From Blasia pusilla (lineage: Eukaryota > Marchantiophyta > Marchantiopsida > Blasiales), in NCBI GenBank assembly GCA_050084515.1, contig CM114272.1, positions 31,682,001-31,746,000 on the forward strand: 64,000 nt of DNA. The letters run 5' to 3'. Both the position numbers and the translations under genes were made by a program. This document shows positions 37,828 through 50,479 of the stretch, one piece after another. Position 1 is the stretch's first letter; each line of letters begins with the position of its first letter. The notes under the pieces are model-generated. The model was not told where the DNA came from, ran no database searches, and worked only from the letters and a program-made list of their open reading frames with translations.

Positions 37828-38119
37828 ATTAGAAGACATTCATATTTTGGGTTTTAGGATGTAGGACCCTTCTTGAATATTTGGAGCCTTAGTGCTCCAA
37901 ATATTCAAGAGGGTAGGATCCTTGGCTCCCAACCCATTTTAGGTACTTGTTTGCAAATCCAGATAGATATATTTTCCCGAATGAAGAAGTTAAAGATACA
38001 AAACACATGTAGATTAGAAGACATTCATATTTTGGGTTTTAGGATGTAGGACCCTTCTTGAATATTTGGAGCCTTAGTGCTCCAAATATTCAAGAGGGGT
38101 AGGATCCTTGGCTCCCAAC
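37750..38119 (+). repeat. 185-bp tandem duplication at hAT 3' end
   Basis: 37750-37934 is repeated almost perfectly at 37935-38119. The unit includes the last hAT codons, the stop, and an inverted repeat with 17-bp arms and a 6-bp loop (37871-37887 / 37894-37910). Near identity implies a recent event. Confidence 0.9.
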
Positions 38120-38156
38120 TGGTGGGAGTTTTGTCAGGTTCAATTCCTGCCAAGGA
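38105..38156 (+). other. tRNA-like fold lacking one arm
   Basis: TCCTTGG (38105-38111) pairs perfectly with CCAAGGA (38150-38156). Between them is a 5-bp stem with 7-nt loop (CTCCC/GGGAG, 38112-38128), a TTTTG linker and a T-arm-like CAGG-TTCAATT-CCTG (38135-38149) with a GGTTCAATTCC B-box-like core. The order resembles a tRNA with the D- or anticodon arm deleted. It may be a tRNA-derived fragment rather than a working tRNA. Confidence 0.35.
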
Positions 38157-38159
38157 TGA

Positions 38160-39330
38160 TTTTCTTAATACATTAGAAGGTTGTTTGTTTAGTTGCAAGT
38201 TCAGTTAAGGGAAAGGAACTTGATATCATACTTCAGGTGTGGACTCTTCGGAGGATGGAAGGAGTCGGTGGAAATTTTTTCTGAGACAATTAGGAGGTGT
38301 ACCCGGCTTTTGGCTTCACAAAGTTATGCCGAAAATTGGCCGGAAGAGGGAAAAAAACCCAGAAATAAGAAGAAAGAGGAAAACAAAAATTAGATTTTTT
38401 TTGAGAAGAAAAAAAAAATCGGAAAATAATCGGAAAGTAAAAAACTTACCATCCTCGACCGGCACCAAATATTGATTTCCTATAAATGAGGGACACTAAT
38501 GGTCATATAATTCTAAAAAAACTCCCCGAACCATGCTCGATTAAAAACATCCTAATCCATATTGGGTCCACCACTCGGGCTGAAACTAAAAGTCTCACGA
38601 TAAATGCGTGCCTGACACACGCTCTTACTGCAAACGGATGTTCCATCCGCTCGCTGTCTGATTTTGTGAGAAAGTTTTTCTACTCTCTTTTACTTTGCAT
38701 ACTAGATATTTATAGATCTAAATAGAAATATCATGGACTCAGTATGATACTGCGTCTCTCATGTCCTATTTAATCTGAATTTCTTCTTAAACTGAATTAG
38801 AGGATGGGTGCTAAATATGTATGATCGGCAAGGGGCTTTCTGATATGTCGGAGAATATCGACATGCACTTCCGATTGGAGAGATGAGGAATACTAATATC
38901 AGAGCCCCGCCTCGGTTAACAACGTCGGGACCGGGACCCTCGCACAGCTGCAGATTCCACAGTTTGGAATCCCAAATAGCCATAATATTATAGCCAACTA
39001 AAAAGGAGTTCTACGATGACTTGGGACCCTGGCCGCTGGTCAAACGCATGGTCATAGTCAACCATTGAAGGAAAAATGAGTATATGCTCATCTAAGGGAA
39101 GTTCGATCGTAACCTGCTCACATCAGAGCATTGAAAGATTTGATTACTGTAGTACAGTGCTGCAAATGGTACTATTGCATTGCAACTGCGAGGCAACATA
39201 GCTGGAGCTGACATACCTTTCAGGAGTCCTTTCAATCAGCGTAGAATCTCGCCAAGAAGGTAGATATCGAAAATATTGATGCCCTTTCAGGCGGTGATAA
39301 CTAGTCGAGCACTGTTCGGTAGGGGTATCG
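38160..39330. other. Intergenic region upstream of peroxidase 3
   Basis: Contains a purine-rich stretch (38335-38430). No gene or element was recognised. Confidence 0.5.
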
Positions 39331-39334
39331 TCAT

Positions 39335-39420
39335 TATAAAGCACGCTTGTTCTGCTGATTGTAATTCACTCCAACTCTATTATCTTGAGCGCTAGCTAGC
39401 TAGCTGAGCGCTAGCGAAAG
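39335..39420 (+). promoter_or_regulatory. TATA box and conserved promoter block of peroxidase 3
   Basis: TATAAA (39335-39340) lies 229 bp before the ATG. GTAATTCACTCCAACTCTAT and TATCTTGAGCGCTAGC follow, as in the other two complete genes. A short expansion of the GCTAGC motif (39391-39410) makes this copy longer. Confidence 0.7.
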
Positions 39421-39563
39421 CTTGAGACAAATAGAGACTAACTCATCTCATAAGCTAGGTTAATACTGATCAATACCGAGTAGTGTAGATTTCTTTGGGT
39501 AGTTAAGCTCTCGTTTCATTTCAGATCCGACTAGGCTAGATACTTTAGGCAACGTAGGAATCA

Positions 39564-41064
39564 ATGGAACGCACAGGCTCGAAGATCGGATGGCTCCACT
39601 ATGTCATGGCGCTGGTCATTGTGTTGGCAAGCTCCGTTGATGCTCAGCTTTCTACCAGCTTCTATGCATCTAGGTGCCCGCAGGGACCAGCGAAGGTCGC
39701 TGCAACAGTCCGGACTTGGATCAAGAAGGACAGAACTTTGGCACCTTCTCTACTTCGACTGCACTTCCACGATTGCTTTGTTCGGGTATGTTTGTATGGG
39801 TTTACGTTTTAATCGCATGTGTTTTAAATCCTAGGATCGGTTTTCCTTGCGAGAGTGCAAATCAAATCCTGCTTTCATGGTATTTCAATTGAGGCGGCAT
39901 CGGCACTCACGATCTATTTACTCCTCCACAGGGTTGTGATGGGTCAGTTCTGCTGGACGGAATCGGAACGGAGAAGACAGCAGGTCCTAACCAGAATTCG
40001 TTGAGGGGTTTTAACGTTATCAACGATGTGAAATCAAAACTTGAAGCACTGTGTCCTGGAGTCTGGTCGTGCGCTGACATCGTCGCTCTCGTTGCCCGAG
40101 ACGCCATCAATCAGGTGATTTAAGTTTCTAATTCCTGCCAATCATGCTTTTAAGCTGAAAGATTCCTACCTGGTTCACACGCGAGCTTTTCCAATCTGAG
40201 CTTGAGATCTCAATTTCAAGGTGTCTTACTCTGTCACTTCTCCTGCGGGTGCATGGAATGAAATTTTCTTAAGCTTGTCGAAAAATTGTTTACAGTTCTC
40301 GGGAGGAGCAACCTGGCCCGTCGAATTGGGTCGAAGGGATGGGGTTACGTCATTACAGAGCGAAGCCAGCAGCAATTTGCCGCCTCCTACCGCAAACTTC
40401 AAACAGTTGGTCCAGATCTTCCAAAGGAAAGGACTCAATGCCAACGACATGGTGGTTCTTTCAGGTGAATCAGTTCGTCTAAGATACTTACTGAGATATA
40501 TTTGAGGCATTAGCGTCAGTCGACGATATAAATCCATGGAGAACTGTGCGTATCAAAAAATAAGGGCAGATGAGTTGCGAGCAGACAAGGATATGTTACA
40601 TAGATATTTAATTCCAAATACACAGCTTTGACACCTTGATCAACATCTTCGCAGGTGCCCACACTGTTGGCCGAGCACATTGTTCGCATGTGGAGCAGCG
40701 TCTGTACAACTTCTCTCCCAGGTTCAAAACCGATCCATCTCTGAATCCCACATTCGCTAGACAGCTGAAACAGCAGTGCAAGAAAGGCGACACAACCACG
40801 ATGATCAAGATGGATCAGTCGACACCAGTCGACACCTTTGATAACAACTACTTCAGCAACGTTAAGGCGGGAAGGGGAATTTTCACCTCCGATGATACCC
40901 TTAGGGAGAGCTCGGCTGCTCTGAAGATTCTGAATGCTCAGAGTAGGGCAATTACAGGCTCGGCATTCGGATCCGCGATGGTGAAGATGGGGCGAATCGG
41001 AGTTCTGACCGGTCAGAGAGGAGAGATCAGGAAGAAATGCAACGCTGTGAATAGCCATGGTTAA
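39564..41064 (+). CDS. Class III (secretory) peroxidase 3
   Basis: Exons 39564-39785, 39932-40114, 40296-40464 and 40655-41064 encode 327 residues; the first three exon lengths are the same as in the other full copies. A signal peptide ends SSVDA before QLS. The catalytic Arg and His are in [10 protein letters not shown], the second exon carries [10 protein letters not shown] and [13 protein letters not shown], and the proximal His lies in [27 protein letters not shown] and the eight cysteines are present. The C-terminus AVNSHG is two residues longer than in copies 1 and 4, like the truncated copy. Secreted hydrogen-peroxide-dependent oxidation of phenolics is the expected role. No defect is visible. 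Confidence 0.93.
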
Positions 41065-41985
41065 ATGTAGAGACTCGAGGATAACCTGTCGAAAGATTGA
41101 GTATAGAAGCTGGAGGAAGATCTAGGGCTTCAAGAAATCTCTGAGTGCATTTTCGAGATTACTTTTAGGTAATTCTGTAGTCCAGATTTCATTTTCATAG
41201 GTCTCTTTAAGATTACTTTGGAGTTTCCGATGGTTTCAACTATGAGGTCGCAGATAGATCAAGATCTAGATTTTACGGCTTCGTCATGATAATATGACTA
41301 TGCCAGCCTAGTTAGATGTCATCAAGCATAGATTCTACTTGAAGGATTTTTCTTCCCAATTCTTGGTCGAAACGAGATTAGAGGCTAGAACGAACACCAT
41401 TTTACGACCCCCTCATTTCTGGGTCTGTCCCTTACGTTTACGCTTACTTAGGTTTCGGGAGTATCTAAATGCTTAGGATCCTACGATGATTCATACAGGA
41501 AAAAACTAATTCAGATTTGAAAGCCTTCAGATCATAGGTGTCATCTCAATTATAGAAAAGACCGATCCGAGAGGAATCGCCATCATTAATTAAGCGAGCC
41601 TTTACATCGATTTCACCCCTTATTGAAACTGAATCTGATGTTCAATAGATCAGTGCCGCAAACAAGACTTTCTCTCCTTTGAAAGTGCGAATTGCGTCGT
41701 CTTCATTTCAAAGAGACACGTCGGTATCATTAATTTGCTACGGACTTCAAAACTCTGATACGAGACATCGCCCGCATAGTTCAGAAATTAATGTGAAGCA
41801 GTCAGTTCTAGCCAGTGGCTACTCCTGAATACACTTTCAAAGTGTGTTCTCGAATTGTTGTCTCAATTGATAACTTATAAATAAAGCTTAGTTATGTCCA
41901 TGCGCATGCATGTGACCAGAAGGCTTTTATAGTGTGAAAACTGGAGTCGGAGGAAACTACGAGTCAACGGGATGTCCAATAGATT
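41065..41985. other. Intergenic region after peroxidase 3
   Basis: 3' flanking DNA with no recognised gene or repeat. Confidence 0.5.
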
Positions 41986-42899
41986 TCAAAGCAGTTTCTG
42001 TTTACCAGAATGCTCGAATAGCGATGTAGGCACTTTCACCAATGGCACACCGATATCGATTGCGACCTTAAGAATCTGTTGGGGACACGGACTGCAGTCG
42101 GAAGGCATAATTGCGAGTTGGGCACATGCACGATACCAATGTACAAAACGGTGAAACTTCTCTTGGATTCGTTCCACTGCTCCTCAACCCAGGAAATCTC
42201 GCGGAAGCTATAGCTCAAGTGCTCCAGACGCAGTTCTTTACTTTTTTTCTTTATTTGGTGATGGGTTATGTATCGACGTCTCCGAAATTCATTCATCTCT
42301 GATTTCCTTAAGCTGAATAAAAAACTTACATCATTTCTATAGATGCCATCGGGAATGTGGAACTTCATGGACCTCCTATGCTGACTGTGGCACTCCTGTT
42401 CAGAAAGGATCTCTGAATGATATCCCCCTCCTAATTTTGGACACTAATAGCAGGCGAGAACACAGAGTTAGTTCTGGACAGTAACGTTTTCACCTGTACC
42501 TTTTGAATCGTCCGGGTCCATAACGCGCAAATTTGGCCTGACCTGGAAGTTCTCGATTGGATCCTCCCACCGGCGAGAGGAACACCAATCACGAGAGGAA
42601 TCCATTCTTGTGAAGTCTCACCATCACGGTTTGGGATCTGCTTCATGATATCGGCATCACCTGAGCATTACGCATTTGATCCCCACCGGTGGCCTCGCAT
42701 GAACGGTCATGGACGGAGGATCGGATCTTGGTGCATATCCGTTCTCGACCACAGTCGTGAACAAGCGAACTTGGCACCGCAGTTGCGATGATCCGTAGCA
42801 AGTGCATTTGAGCCCCCCGATGTCCAGCAACTTAGGAACTTGCGGGGAGAAGACGGGGCACAGAATGGGCAGGACCGTTGCCGCAGTTAGAGTGGCCAT
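41986..42899 (-). other. Possible decayed or exon-split gene, unrecognised
   Basis: On the minus strand an ATG in good context (42899) opens an 80-codon frame starting MATLTAATVLPILCPVFSPQ, reminiscent of an organelle transit peptide, ending beside a donor-like CAG|GTGATG. Further frames lie downstream at 42646-42431 (starting MKQIPNRDGETSQEWIPLVI) and 42177-41986 (starting MERIQEKFHRFVHWYRACAQ). Composition is less AT-rich than the surroundings and a pyrimidine-rich leader precedes the ATG. I recognise no family and cannot join the pieces convincingly. It could be chance. Confidence 0.2.
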
Positions 42900-44920
42900 G
42901 GGGCGCCTCGAACAGCTCGATGGTGATCCAATTCGGACCCGATGGGATAGCTAGGAGGGAGAGAGAAATGGACGAAGCCTCATTCGAACTATTAGCCTCC
43001 GGGGGTCTAATTGTTCCTTTTTTGCAGTGTTAGCCTTTCCACTATCATCGACATATTAAGTGTAAAATTTGCTTCGTCGGACAGTGTTAGATTGACTCGC
43101 GCTTGGAAGTTTGCTGTGGAGAGCTTCCCGTAATCGGAAAGATCCAAAATTCACCGCTGTTGAAAAGTGGAATGCGTTGCAAAAGGCGAGTTCCTCAGCA
43201 ATTAATTACGTCCACCCTAAATTGCAAACTCCACGCCAGATGTATAAAGGAATGAAATCATGTATCCAAATCGCTGCATTAGAGCTAGGAAGGTCGCTCG
43301 GGCTTGAAAATGGGAGTTCCCATAAATTGGCCAGGACCTGTGCCTTACTGTGGGTGTAAAGAGGAGAATGAAGAGAATGAAAGGAAAATTTTCACTCCTC
43401 GTCGGATGGGCATGACCCTAACAATGTCGAGAAATGTGCTTCAACGTTCTCTGCACTTTTGGATAATAAAATTAGCTCGTTTCAACCCCAACACGAGCTA
43501 TGCAGTAATATTCTAAACCGCAGCTCTCCCTCTTCACGCACATGCTTGTGTCTTCCTTTGAGGCATTCTGTAATTGGCTTGCCTTGCAGCATTGAAGTAG
43601 GTAAGCTCCTCGAGACCCTTCCCTCCATTTCATTAGTCTTCAGAATTCAGAGCCATGTCAACACATGCTTCTATTAGAAGTAAAGTATTTGAACTAACTA
43701 CAGCACCCACTTGTGATGGGCTTGTACTCTCAAGGCGATCGCAACGTAGCTCCAACCCAGACTCAGAATCCTAGAATAAATAAATAACTTTCCTGCGAAA
43801 CTCCAAGGCGGAAAGTGCGATATGTTTCTTTGAAACACAGACTTCCGTTGGAGTGGTAAAGAAAAACATTGTAAGATAACGACGGACTGAGATAGGAAAC
43901 AAAATCGAGATTGACTTTTGCTCATTGAGATCGTGTGCGAACTCGCCCGCATGTGTCTCATACATGTCCGGGTGTGCCAACCACAGTGATGAGCTGGCAC
44001 CTTTCCGTGTGATGAAGAGAAACGGACTGTTGCGTCCATGAATCACGCTACATATTCATTGCACGTACATCATGTTCATTGCAAACCAGATACACATCTA
44101 TTGTGGTCATATGCTCCGTACGACTTTATTCAAATGGAATCCGGGGACAGAATCGAGATCAAATTCTCAACAGGCAATGAGAAACTCTTACAGATCCACT
44201 TAATCTAGATCTGAATGTACCATGCCGAGAAACTGAGCCTCCAATATTGGGCTGAAAGCCCGCAGCATGTTATTATTGATCTGGAAGGGTCCCGATTGAA
44301 GAATTAAAGGGACGCTACCAACACTTCTGATAGACAGGAGAGTGGGTCTCACTCACTTTGCGGATTCATTGGATCCTGTTTCAATAATAAAATGGTTTGC
44401 TTACTGGGAGTTTCCTCCCACCCTGATCATTGGGCTAGAGATGTTGAGTCTTATAGAGGCTGAGACCCGTCTTGGTCTCAGCCTCTATAAGACTCTAATG
44501 TTTCTCTTGTTTGAGTAGTTATAGGATCAGAATCTGAGTTGCATATGTATGCTCTCGAGATCGGGAACATATGAGCATAAAGTCGGTGCTGGCATCTCCT
44601 CTTCACAAACACCTCAATACATCTCCAAGAAGAGAGATTAATGTGTCCTTGATGAGCAGTGCTACCTACGCTCTCATGCTCGTAGCGCTCAGTGTGATTA
44701 TGAAGCCATCAAAACTGACCAAGCTCCACCTTCTCGAAACGGAGCTCAATTTCTAGACCTGATCGTAAGCACTCTGGTCGAGGTCCGACATGAAATTGGG
44801 CTCACCTATAATCAAGTAGGCGCACTGAGATCCATCTTTCCAAGCCCGAGATCTTTGTCCATAATTATAATCAAGATCCACGGATAAATTTGCTACGTTA
44901 AACTCAATCATTGAAGGAAA
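42900..44920. other. Intergenic region with a long perfect hairpin
   Basis: No supported gene. A perfect inverted repeat with 22-bp arms and 6-bp loop lies at 44446-44467 / 44474-44495. Confidence 0.55.
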
Positions 44921-46407
44921 CTAGCTGTTCACGACGTTGCATTTCTTCCTGATTTGTCCACTTTTGCCGGTGAGAACACCAATTCGTCCCATCTTCACCA
45001 TGGCAGCCCCAAATGCGGAGTCTGAAGCTAATTTACTCTGAGTCCGCACAATCTTCAGACCGGCTGAGTTCTCTCTAAGGGTATCATCAGAGGTGAAGAG
45101 TCCCCTTCCGCTCAGAACATTACTGAAATAGTGGTTATCAAAGGTATCGCTGGATGTCGACTGATCCATCCTAATCAACGTTTTGGTATCACCTTTCTTG
45201 CACTGCTTTTTCAGTTGTCTCGCAAATGCAGGGTTGAGAGATGGATCAGTTGCGAATCTTGGGGAGAAGTTGTAAAGACGCGGCCCAACGTGCGAGCAAT
45301 GTGCTCGGCCAATAGTGTGGGCGCCTGCAAGAAACCATTTCAAATTATATACGTGGAGACGAAAACCTTCACAGCTGCCAATTTTGCACCGTCCTCACTT
45401 ATATGCGTGTATATCAAATTTAAGTAATCTGTTCGACTTACGCATGGAAAACATGTTAAGCTAAGGGATTCACCTGAAAGAACTACCATGTCGTGGGCGC
45501 TGAGTCCCTTCTGTGCAAAGATCTGGACTAGCTGTCTGAAGTTTAAGGTAGGAGCTGGCAAATTTTTGGTTGCCTCGGCTTGGGATGACCTTACTCCATC
45601 TCTTCGGCCCAATTGAACGTTCCACGTAGGTCCTCCAGAGAACTGTACACAGCAATTGAAAGTCACCAACTCAAACTTAATCGAGGTTGACTACATAGAC
45701 CTCAAGACCTCATGCAAAGATTTCATATGAAGTTAGATGGGACAAGTCAGGTTTCAGACAAGGTATTGAATCAGCTCTGATCCGTCGGTGAATTCGCCCG
45801 ATCGATTGAAACTAGCTTTCGACTTCAACATAATAGACGCAGGATTGAAATAGAATTACCTCCTTGATGGCATCTCGGGCAACGAGAGCGACGATGTCAG
45901 CGCAGGACCATACACCTGGGCACAGAGCTTCAAGCTTGGACTTCACGTCGTCGATAACGTTAAACCCTCTCAAAGAGTTTTTGTTCGAACCTGACTGCTT
46001 CTCACTAGTACTTCCATCCAGCAGAACTGATCCATCGCAACCCTGAAGAATCGAAAGAGCCAGTTATGCATCAGAATATTAGTGCTAGTGCTGACTTACA
46101 CTATGACCGGCTGGACTCTTACATAATTCATGTGAATTGAAAACCGGAAGGAAATAACAATCCATGGAATTTGAAATCGATGTACCCGAACAAAGCAGTC
46201 GTGGAAGTGCAACCGAAGTAGCGAAGCTGCCAGAGTCCTATCCCTCCTGATCCAAGTTTTGACTGTTGCATCGACCAACGCTGGTCCCTTTGGACACTTA
46301 GATGCATAGAAGTTGGTAGAAAGCTGGGCATCGACGGATGTTGCCACCACAATTACCAGTCCCATGACACAGAGTAGCCATCTAGTCGTCGAGCTGGTGC
46401 GTTCCAT
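44921..46407 (-). CDS. Class III (secretory) peroxidase 4
   Basis: On the minus strand, exons 46407-46186, 46042-45860, 45642-45474 and 45324-44921 encode 325 residues. The signal peptide ends TSVDA before QLS. Distal [10 protein letters not shown], then [26 protein letters not shown], proximal [13 protein letters not shown] and [14 protein letters not shown] are all present, with the expected cysteines. The start is chosen because it gives a signal peptide and the same first-exon length (222 nt) as copies 1 and 3. The gene faces peroxidase 3 tail to tail. It should be a secreted haem peroxidase; no defect is visible. Confidence 0.93.
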
Positions 46408-46499
46408 CCCTACCTTGCCTAATATCTGCGTTAGATCTTAAAGAAATCTAAACTACGGAGTACTTGTGAGCCTAGTCTAGAGTATGTGCTAGTCTCCTT

Positions 46500-46596
46500 C
46501 TCTTTGCCTCAAGCTATCGCTAGCGCTGAGCTCGAGATAATAGAGTTGGAGTGAATTACATTTACAACTACGACACAAGAAGCGTTTTTTATAGTG
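46500..46596 (-). promoter_or_regulatory. TATA box and conserved promoter block of peroxidase 4
   Basis: On the minus strand TATAAA (46593-46588) lies 186 bp before the ATG. GTAATTCACTCCAACTCTAT and a TATCTCGAGC...AGCGCTAGCG stretch follow, the same block as in copies 1 and 3. Confidence 0.7.
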
Positions 46597-46599
46597 ACG

Positions 46600-48869
46600 A
46601 TCGCTTGAATTACTGCCCTTGGATGTAGTGGCGCAGTTATTACCGCCTTACGCTAACGAAGGTGCACGCCAGAGCTTGATCTGACGAGCGACCAGCCTGT
46701 CCGAAAAGCTGGGCATAAATCTGATTCACCTGTTTCGAGACGCGACGTCTGCGGAGTGGAGCTGGACGAGGTAAGGAAGTAGACCTGGAAGAGGTAAGGA
46801 AGGTAAATAGAATCACCTGCAGCGCTGGACTACAGTACTCGCAAATGATTCCAATACGATCAACCCTGTTACAAGTCTGTGCCGCTCTGTCCTTCAGCAC
46901 TTAAGTTGACTGGTTCACACGCTACAACCCAGCCGGTTCGTCATTTTCAACTGTCGAATTCCCCACGCTGTGAGAATATCTACCGCAATCCTCCGGACTC
47001 TGCAGCAATCGCTCGCTCGAGGTTGTCCGCGGGTTGCATCGCCATGTAACTTTTCGCTTTCTCATCACATGATCACATGATCAACTCAAAAGCATGACAT
47101 TCCACTCGAGAAAAGACAGAGCAAGAAAATAGTAAATACGAGTAATATGTATCTAATATTTTCTATACATACTTAATTTATATTTCTCAAAATGAAGTTT
47201 TATGTATTATATCTCATATGGATTGATGTGTATTTTTTAAGTTTAATTAAGATTGGATTCTTTATGGTGAGAAAAAGGAATTCCTTGGTGAATGACTCAT
47301 AAAAATATAATTAACTACTAGAATGAAACAAGAGGAGAGATGGCACTAGGAGATCTTTATCATTTTTTTACATAAGCATCTTGAAATCATATGGTACGGA
47401 GTGGTAGTCTTTCTCCGGAGTGAACGAAAAACTTGTCTTAATTGATAAAAAAAGGCAGACAATGATACTTTTGTGGGAGGAAGGAGAAGAGGCAGAAAAC
47501 TATTCTAAGTAGAGAGTGTTTCTTTAAGAATTCCACATTCAGAAATAAAGGGATAGCTAACGGAAAGAAAAGGGAACCTAGAGAAGATCAATTTCATACC
47601 TTTCAAAGGAGGATCAATAAACATCCCGGGAAATATCCTCCGCTCGTGAGAGCGCCCGCTAAGGCACTTACGCAGACTTCCTTTATACTAAGAAAAACCT
47701 ACCACCATCAATAATTCTCCGGTTGGAAATTAACGGAGCGATCAATGAAGTTGCCATGCCTTCTCATAGTGAGATACGGATTCCCTTCAGCGACACAGGA
47801 GGAGTTCGTTTCTTCCAGAAACGCGTGCCTGTGATCGAGAAGAACCTCGCGCGGCAAATTTCTCCAGCTTGAATAGAGGGTAGTAACTTAGCGTCTTTAG
47901 GGGATTCGGAATTGGGTGTACTACGAAGCACGAAGGAAATGCGGGGACACAAACTGCGATTCTCGCACAGTTGCAAGGTCCGTGGATTCCTTGCATGACT
48001 CGAAAATGTCAGAAAGGCCCTCGATGGCAGCCCAGAGAATGTATCCTACATCTCTTTCGCAGAGTGGAGAGACTGGGTTCCTAGCCTCCTTGACCAAACA
48101 GAATCGCAGCGCCTCTCTAACCGGACTGGCTTGTTCTAAACCTAAGTGTGCAGCTATGAACAGAAGTCTAACAGCCGGCGTGCACGTAGTTGAGGCTCGA
48201 CCTCAACAGTTCTCTCTGCAGGAGGGTTTGTCCTTTAGTGGGGAACTATTGCGGACGAGCATCCAACGTGGCCATGGATCTAGGTGGAGAGGAGAGTACG
48301 TGCGTCCTTCCTATTTTTTTCTTTTCTTTTCTTTGGTTTTTTTTTTCTAACGACTTCGCGGCCCGCCCAAAGCCGAACTCGGGTATAAATACAATCGGAG
48401 CTACAGGAACGTGACCGGCACGAGCGAATATTTTTCTTGCATCTAGTTAAGCTTGGTGATCTCGCTGGCCACCTATAATGGTAAGGTGTAGACACTACGT
48501 CACAACTTTGGGGTGGTCGGCGGTACCCGGTGTTTCGAGACACGCGTGTAAGAATGTGTCAAGCAGATGTGGATGGTTTAAACAATTCTTGCTGTTCATA
48601 GGAGTAGGAGGAGTTTTGAATTTTCATGAGTGAGAATGTACGCTTAAGACCGTACATTTTAGACATACCCACATTTTCATTCTATAAATAGTTAGATCTT
48701 TATAGGACAAGGTTTATGTAACTTTTCTATGTGACTTCTAGGGGAACAAAATTGGAGAGAATTTAATTTTGAAAGTTTTCCAATGATACTTTTAATAATA
48801 TGTAAAATAAGGTCGACTTATATATACTAGTATATACAAAGATATGAATTTTTATAGTATAATTGAATA
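46600..48869. other. Intergenic, partly AT-rich
   Basis: No supported gene. A pyrimidine tract lies at 48312-48350. Several short open frames look random. Confidence 0.5.
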
Positions 48870-49440
48870 TTTTATTTCAACCAAGTATTTCTTCCTACTC
48901 TAGATTTTTCAGGATTACTTTCTTATTTTAATTTTTTATTTTAATGTTTTCATGTGGGATAATGGATAGTAATGTGTATGGAATTTTTCTTGTGATGTTA
49001 AATATAATTATCAAGAGAGAATATAAAAGTAGAGTAGAGTTTGACCTTGGTATTTATAAGTAATCATGACAAAATTTGGATAAATATGGAATTGAAACCA
49101 ATGTAAATCAAATGTCAAACGCATTCATAGAATAAATGTTTTTCTAATATTTAATGATTTGAACATCCATGCATTGTTGCAGGAATCATCAATCTAGTTT
49201 CATGTTATTTAACTATACGATCTATGCCTCAATTCAAAACAAAAGATGGATGTGGAGAAAGTCCATAACATATGTTCTAAAGTTGGATGGCATATACATG
49301 ATTTCTTCTCTTATGCAACATTGCAATAAATATGATCTTATACATAATATTGTCAAAATAATGAAAATAATAAGGAATAGAGTCAACGTTGACATAAATA
49401 CGATTTTGTACATAATATATTCAAAATTAATGAAAAGAAT
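48870..49440 (-). pseudogene. Relic of a second Helitron helicase exon
   Basis: The sequence aligns with the last exon of the larger Helitron (about 55200-55740) in the same orientation. Matching islands include GTTTGACCTTGG, GAAACC..TGTAAATCAAATG, GGAATCATCAATCT and GAATAGAGTC. Coding is destroyed by stops and indels. It shows an older, separate Helitron insertion. Confidence 0.6.
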
Positions 49441-49499
49441 AAATGTCATATTAGGATCCCTACCATAAGTGCTTTAGCTCTGGCTTGAGATTTGGTGGA

Positions 49500-50479
49500 A
49501 GCATGTCTCTCCGAAGTGCAAGAGTGACAACGTGGAAAATTGCAAATGTGTCATTGTTGTCATCATATGTTGGATGGTACCCGAATTGCGTAGGCCAACG
49601 TTAGGATCTCTTGTAGGAGACATGAGATGTGAGATAGGAGCAAGGCTGAGTCTTTCATTTGTAACAGTGGAAACTCGGAAAATTTGGATCCAATGTGAAC
49701 CAAGACTTGAGAAGAGTCGATTCTAAGAAAAGTGGGTTGCCAACAAGAATGAGAACCAAAATTGGAGTTTGAGGTTTCATTATGTTTTAGATCATAATGG
49801 ACAGACTCAAGGTGTGTTTGGGACAAATAAGGTGGCGTTAGAAAGCGTATACAAAGTGAATTCCAATGCATCAAACATCCAGATGAAGAAATTTCCCAAA
49901 AACTGTCGGAAGAACAATTGGGTTGAGGATCAAAAGGAGCAGTCCAAGAAGACACTCCCAAAGGTAGGGTGAGGTTGGAGAACCCCAAAAGTATATGTAA
50001 GGAGGAGGGTCTCCAAGGGTGCTTGGGAAATGAACTCTACTTTGGGAAGCGACAAGATGAACCAAAAGCACATAATGGATTGGGAGGTTGATGTTGGGGT
50101 GAGAACACCAAGCCAAGTCTAAGGGAGTGAATTTTGAAGGTCACCGGACCTTGGATTCCAACTCATCATTCATTTCTTGGGTCTAGGTTAGGGACTCATG
50201 CGAGGTCCATTGGAAAATTGTGACCGTTAGCCATGCAAGCATCATTTTAGTTAAATGGAGTATCAAGAAAGTCTATCGCAAGTCGAGGAAGACTTATATG
50301 CGTTAGAAGTGAGGAGATAGGACCAATTGAGCTTGATGTATGGCTCAAATTGATAACTCAGGGAGTTGGTATATACGCTTTTGCAATATTGGAGATTGAC
50401 GTATCAAGAGACAAGAAGAAGATCTGAATAGACTAGGGCTTAAGGATGGAGATTGAGGGTAAATCATCATCGGAGCGCT
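49500..50479. other. Unassigned, probably 5' region of a gypsy relic
   Basis: No clear domain. It leads into the gag-like region that follows and may be its leader or LTR, but no second LTR was identified. Confidence 0.35.

Noticed and set aside
40516-41058. 180-codon minus-strand frame opposite peroxidase 3 exon 4
   Set aside because: Mirror of a conserved peroxidase exon; no independent evidence.
49169-49468. 99-codon plus-strand frame
   Set aside because: The region aligns with Helitron helicase on the opposite strand, so the frame is an accident of an AT-rich relic.
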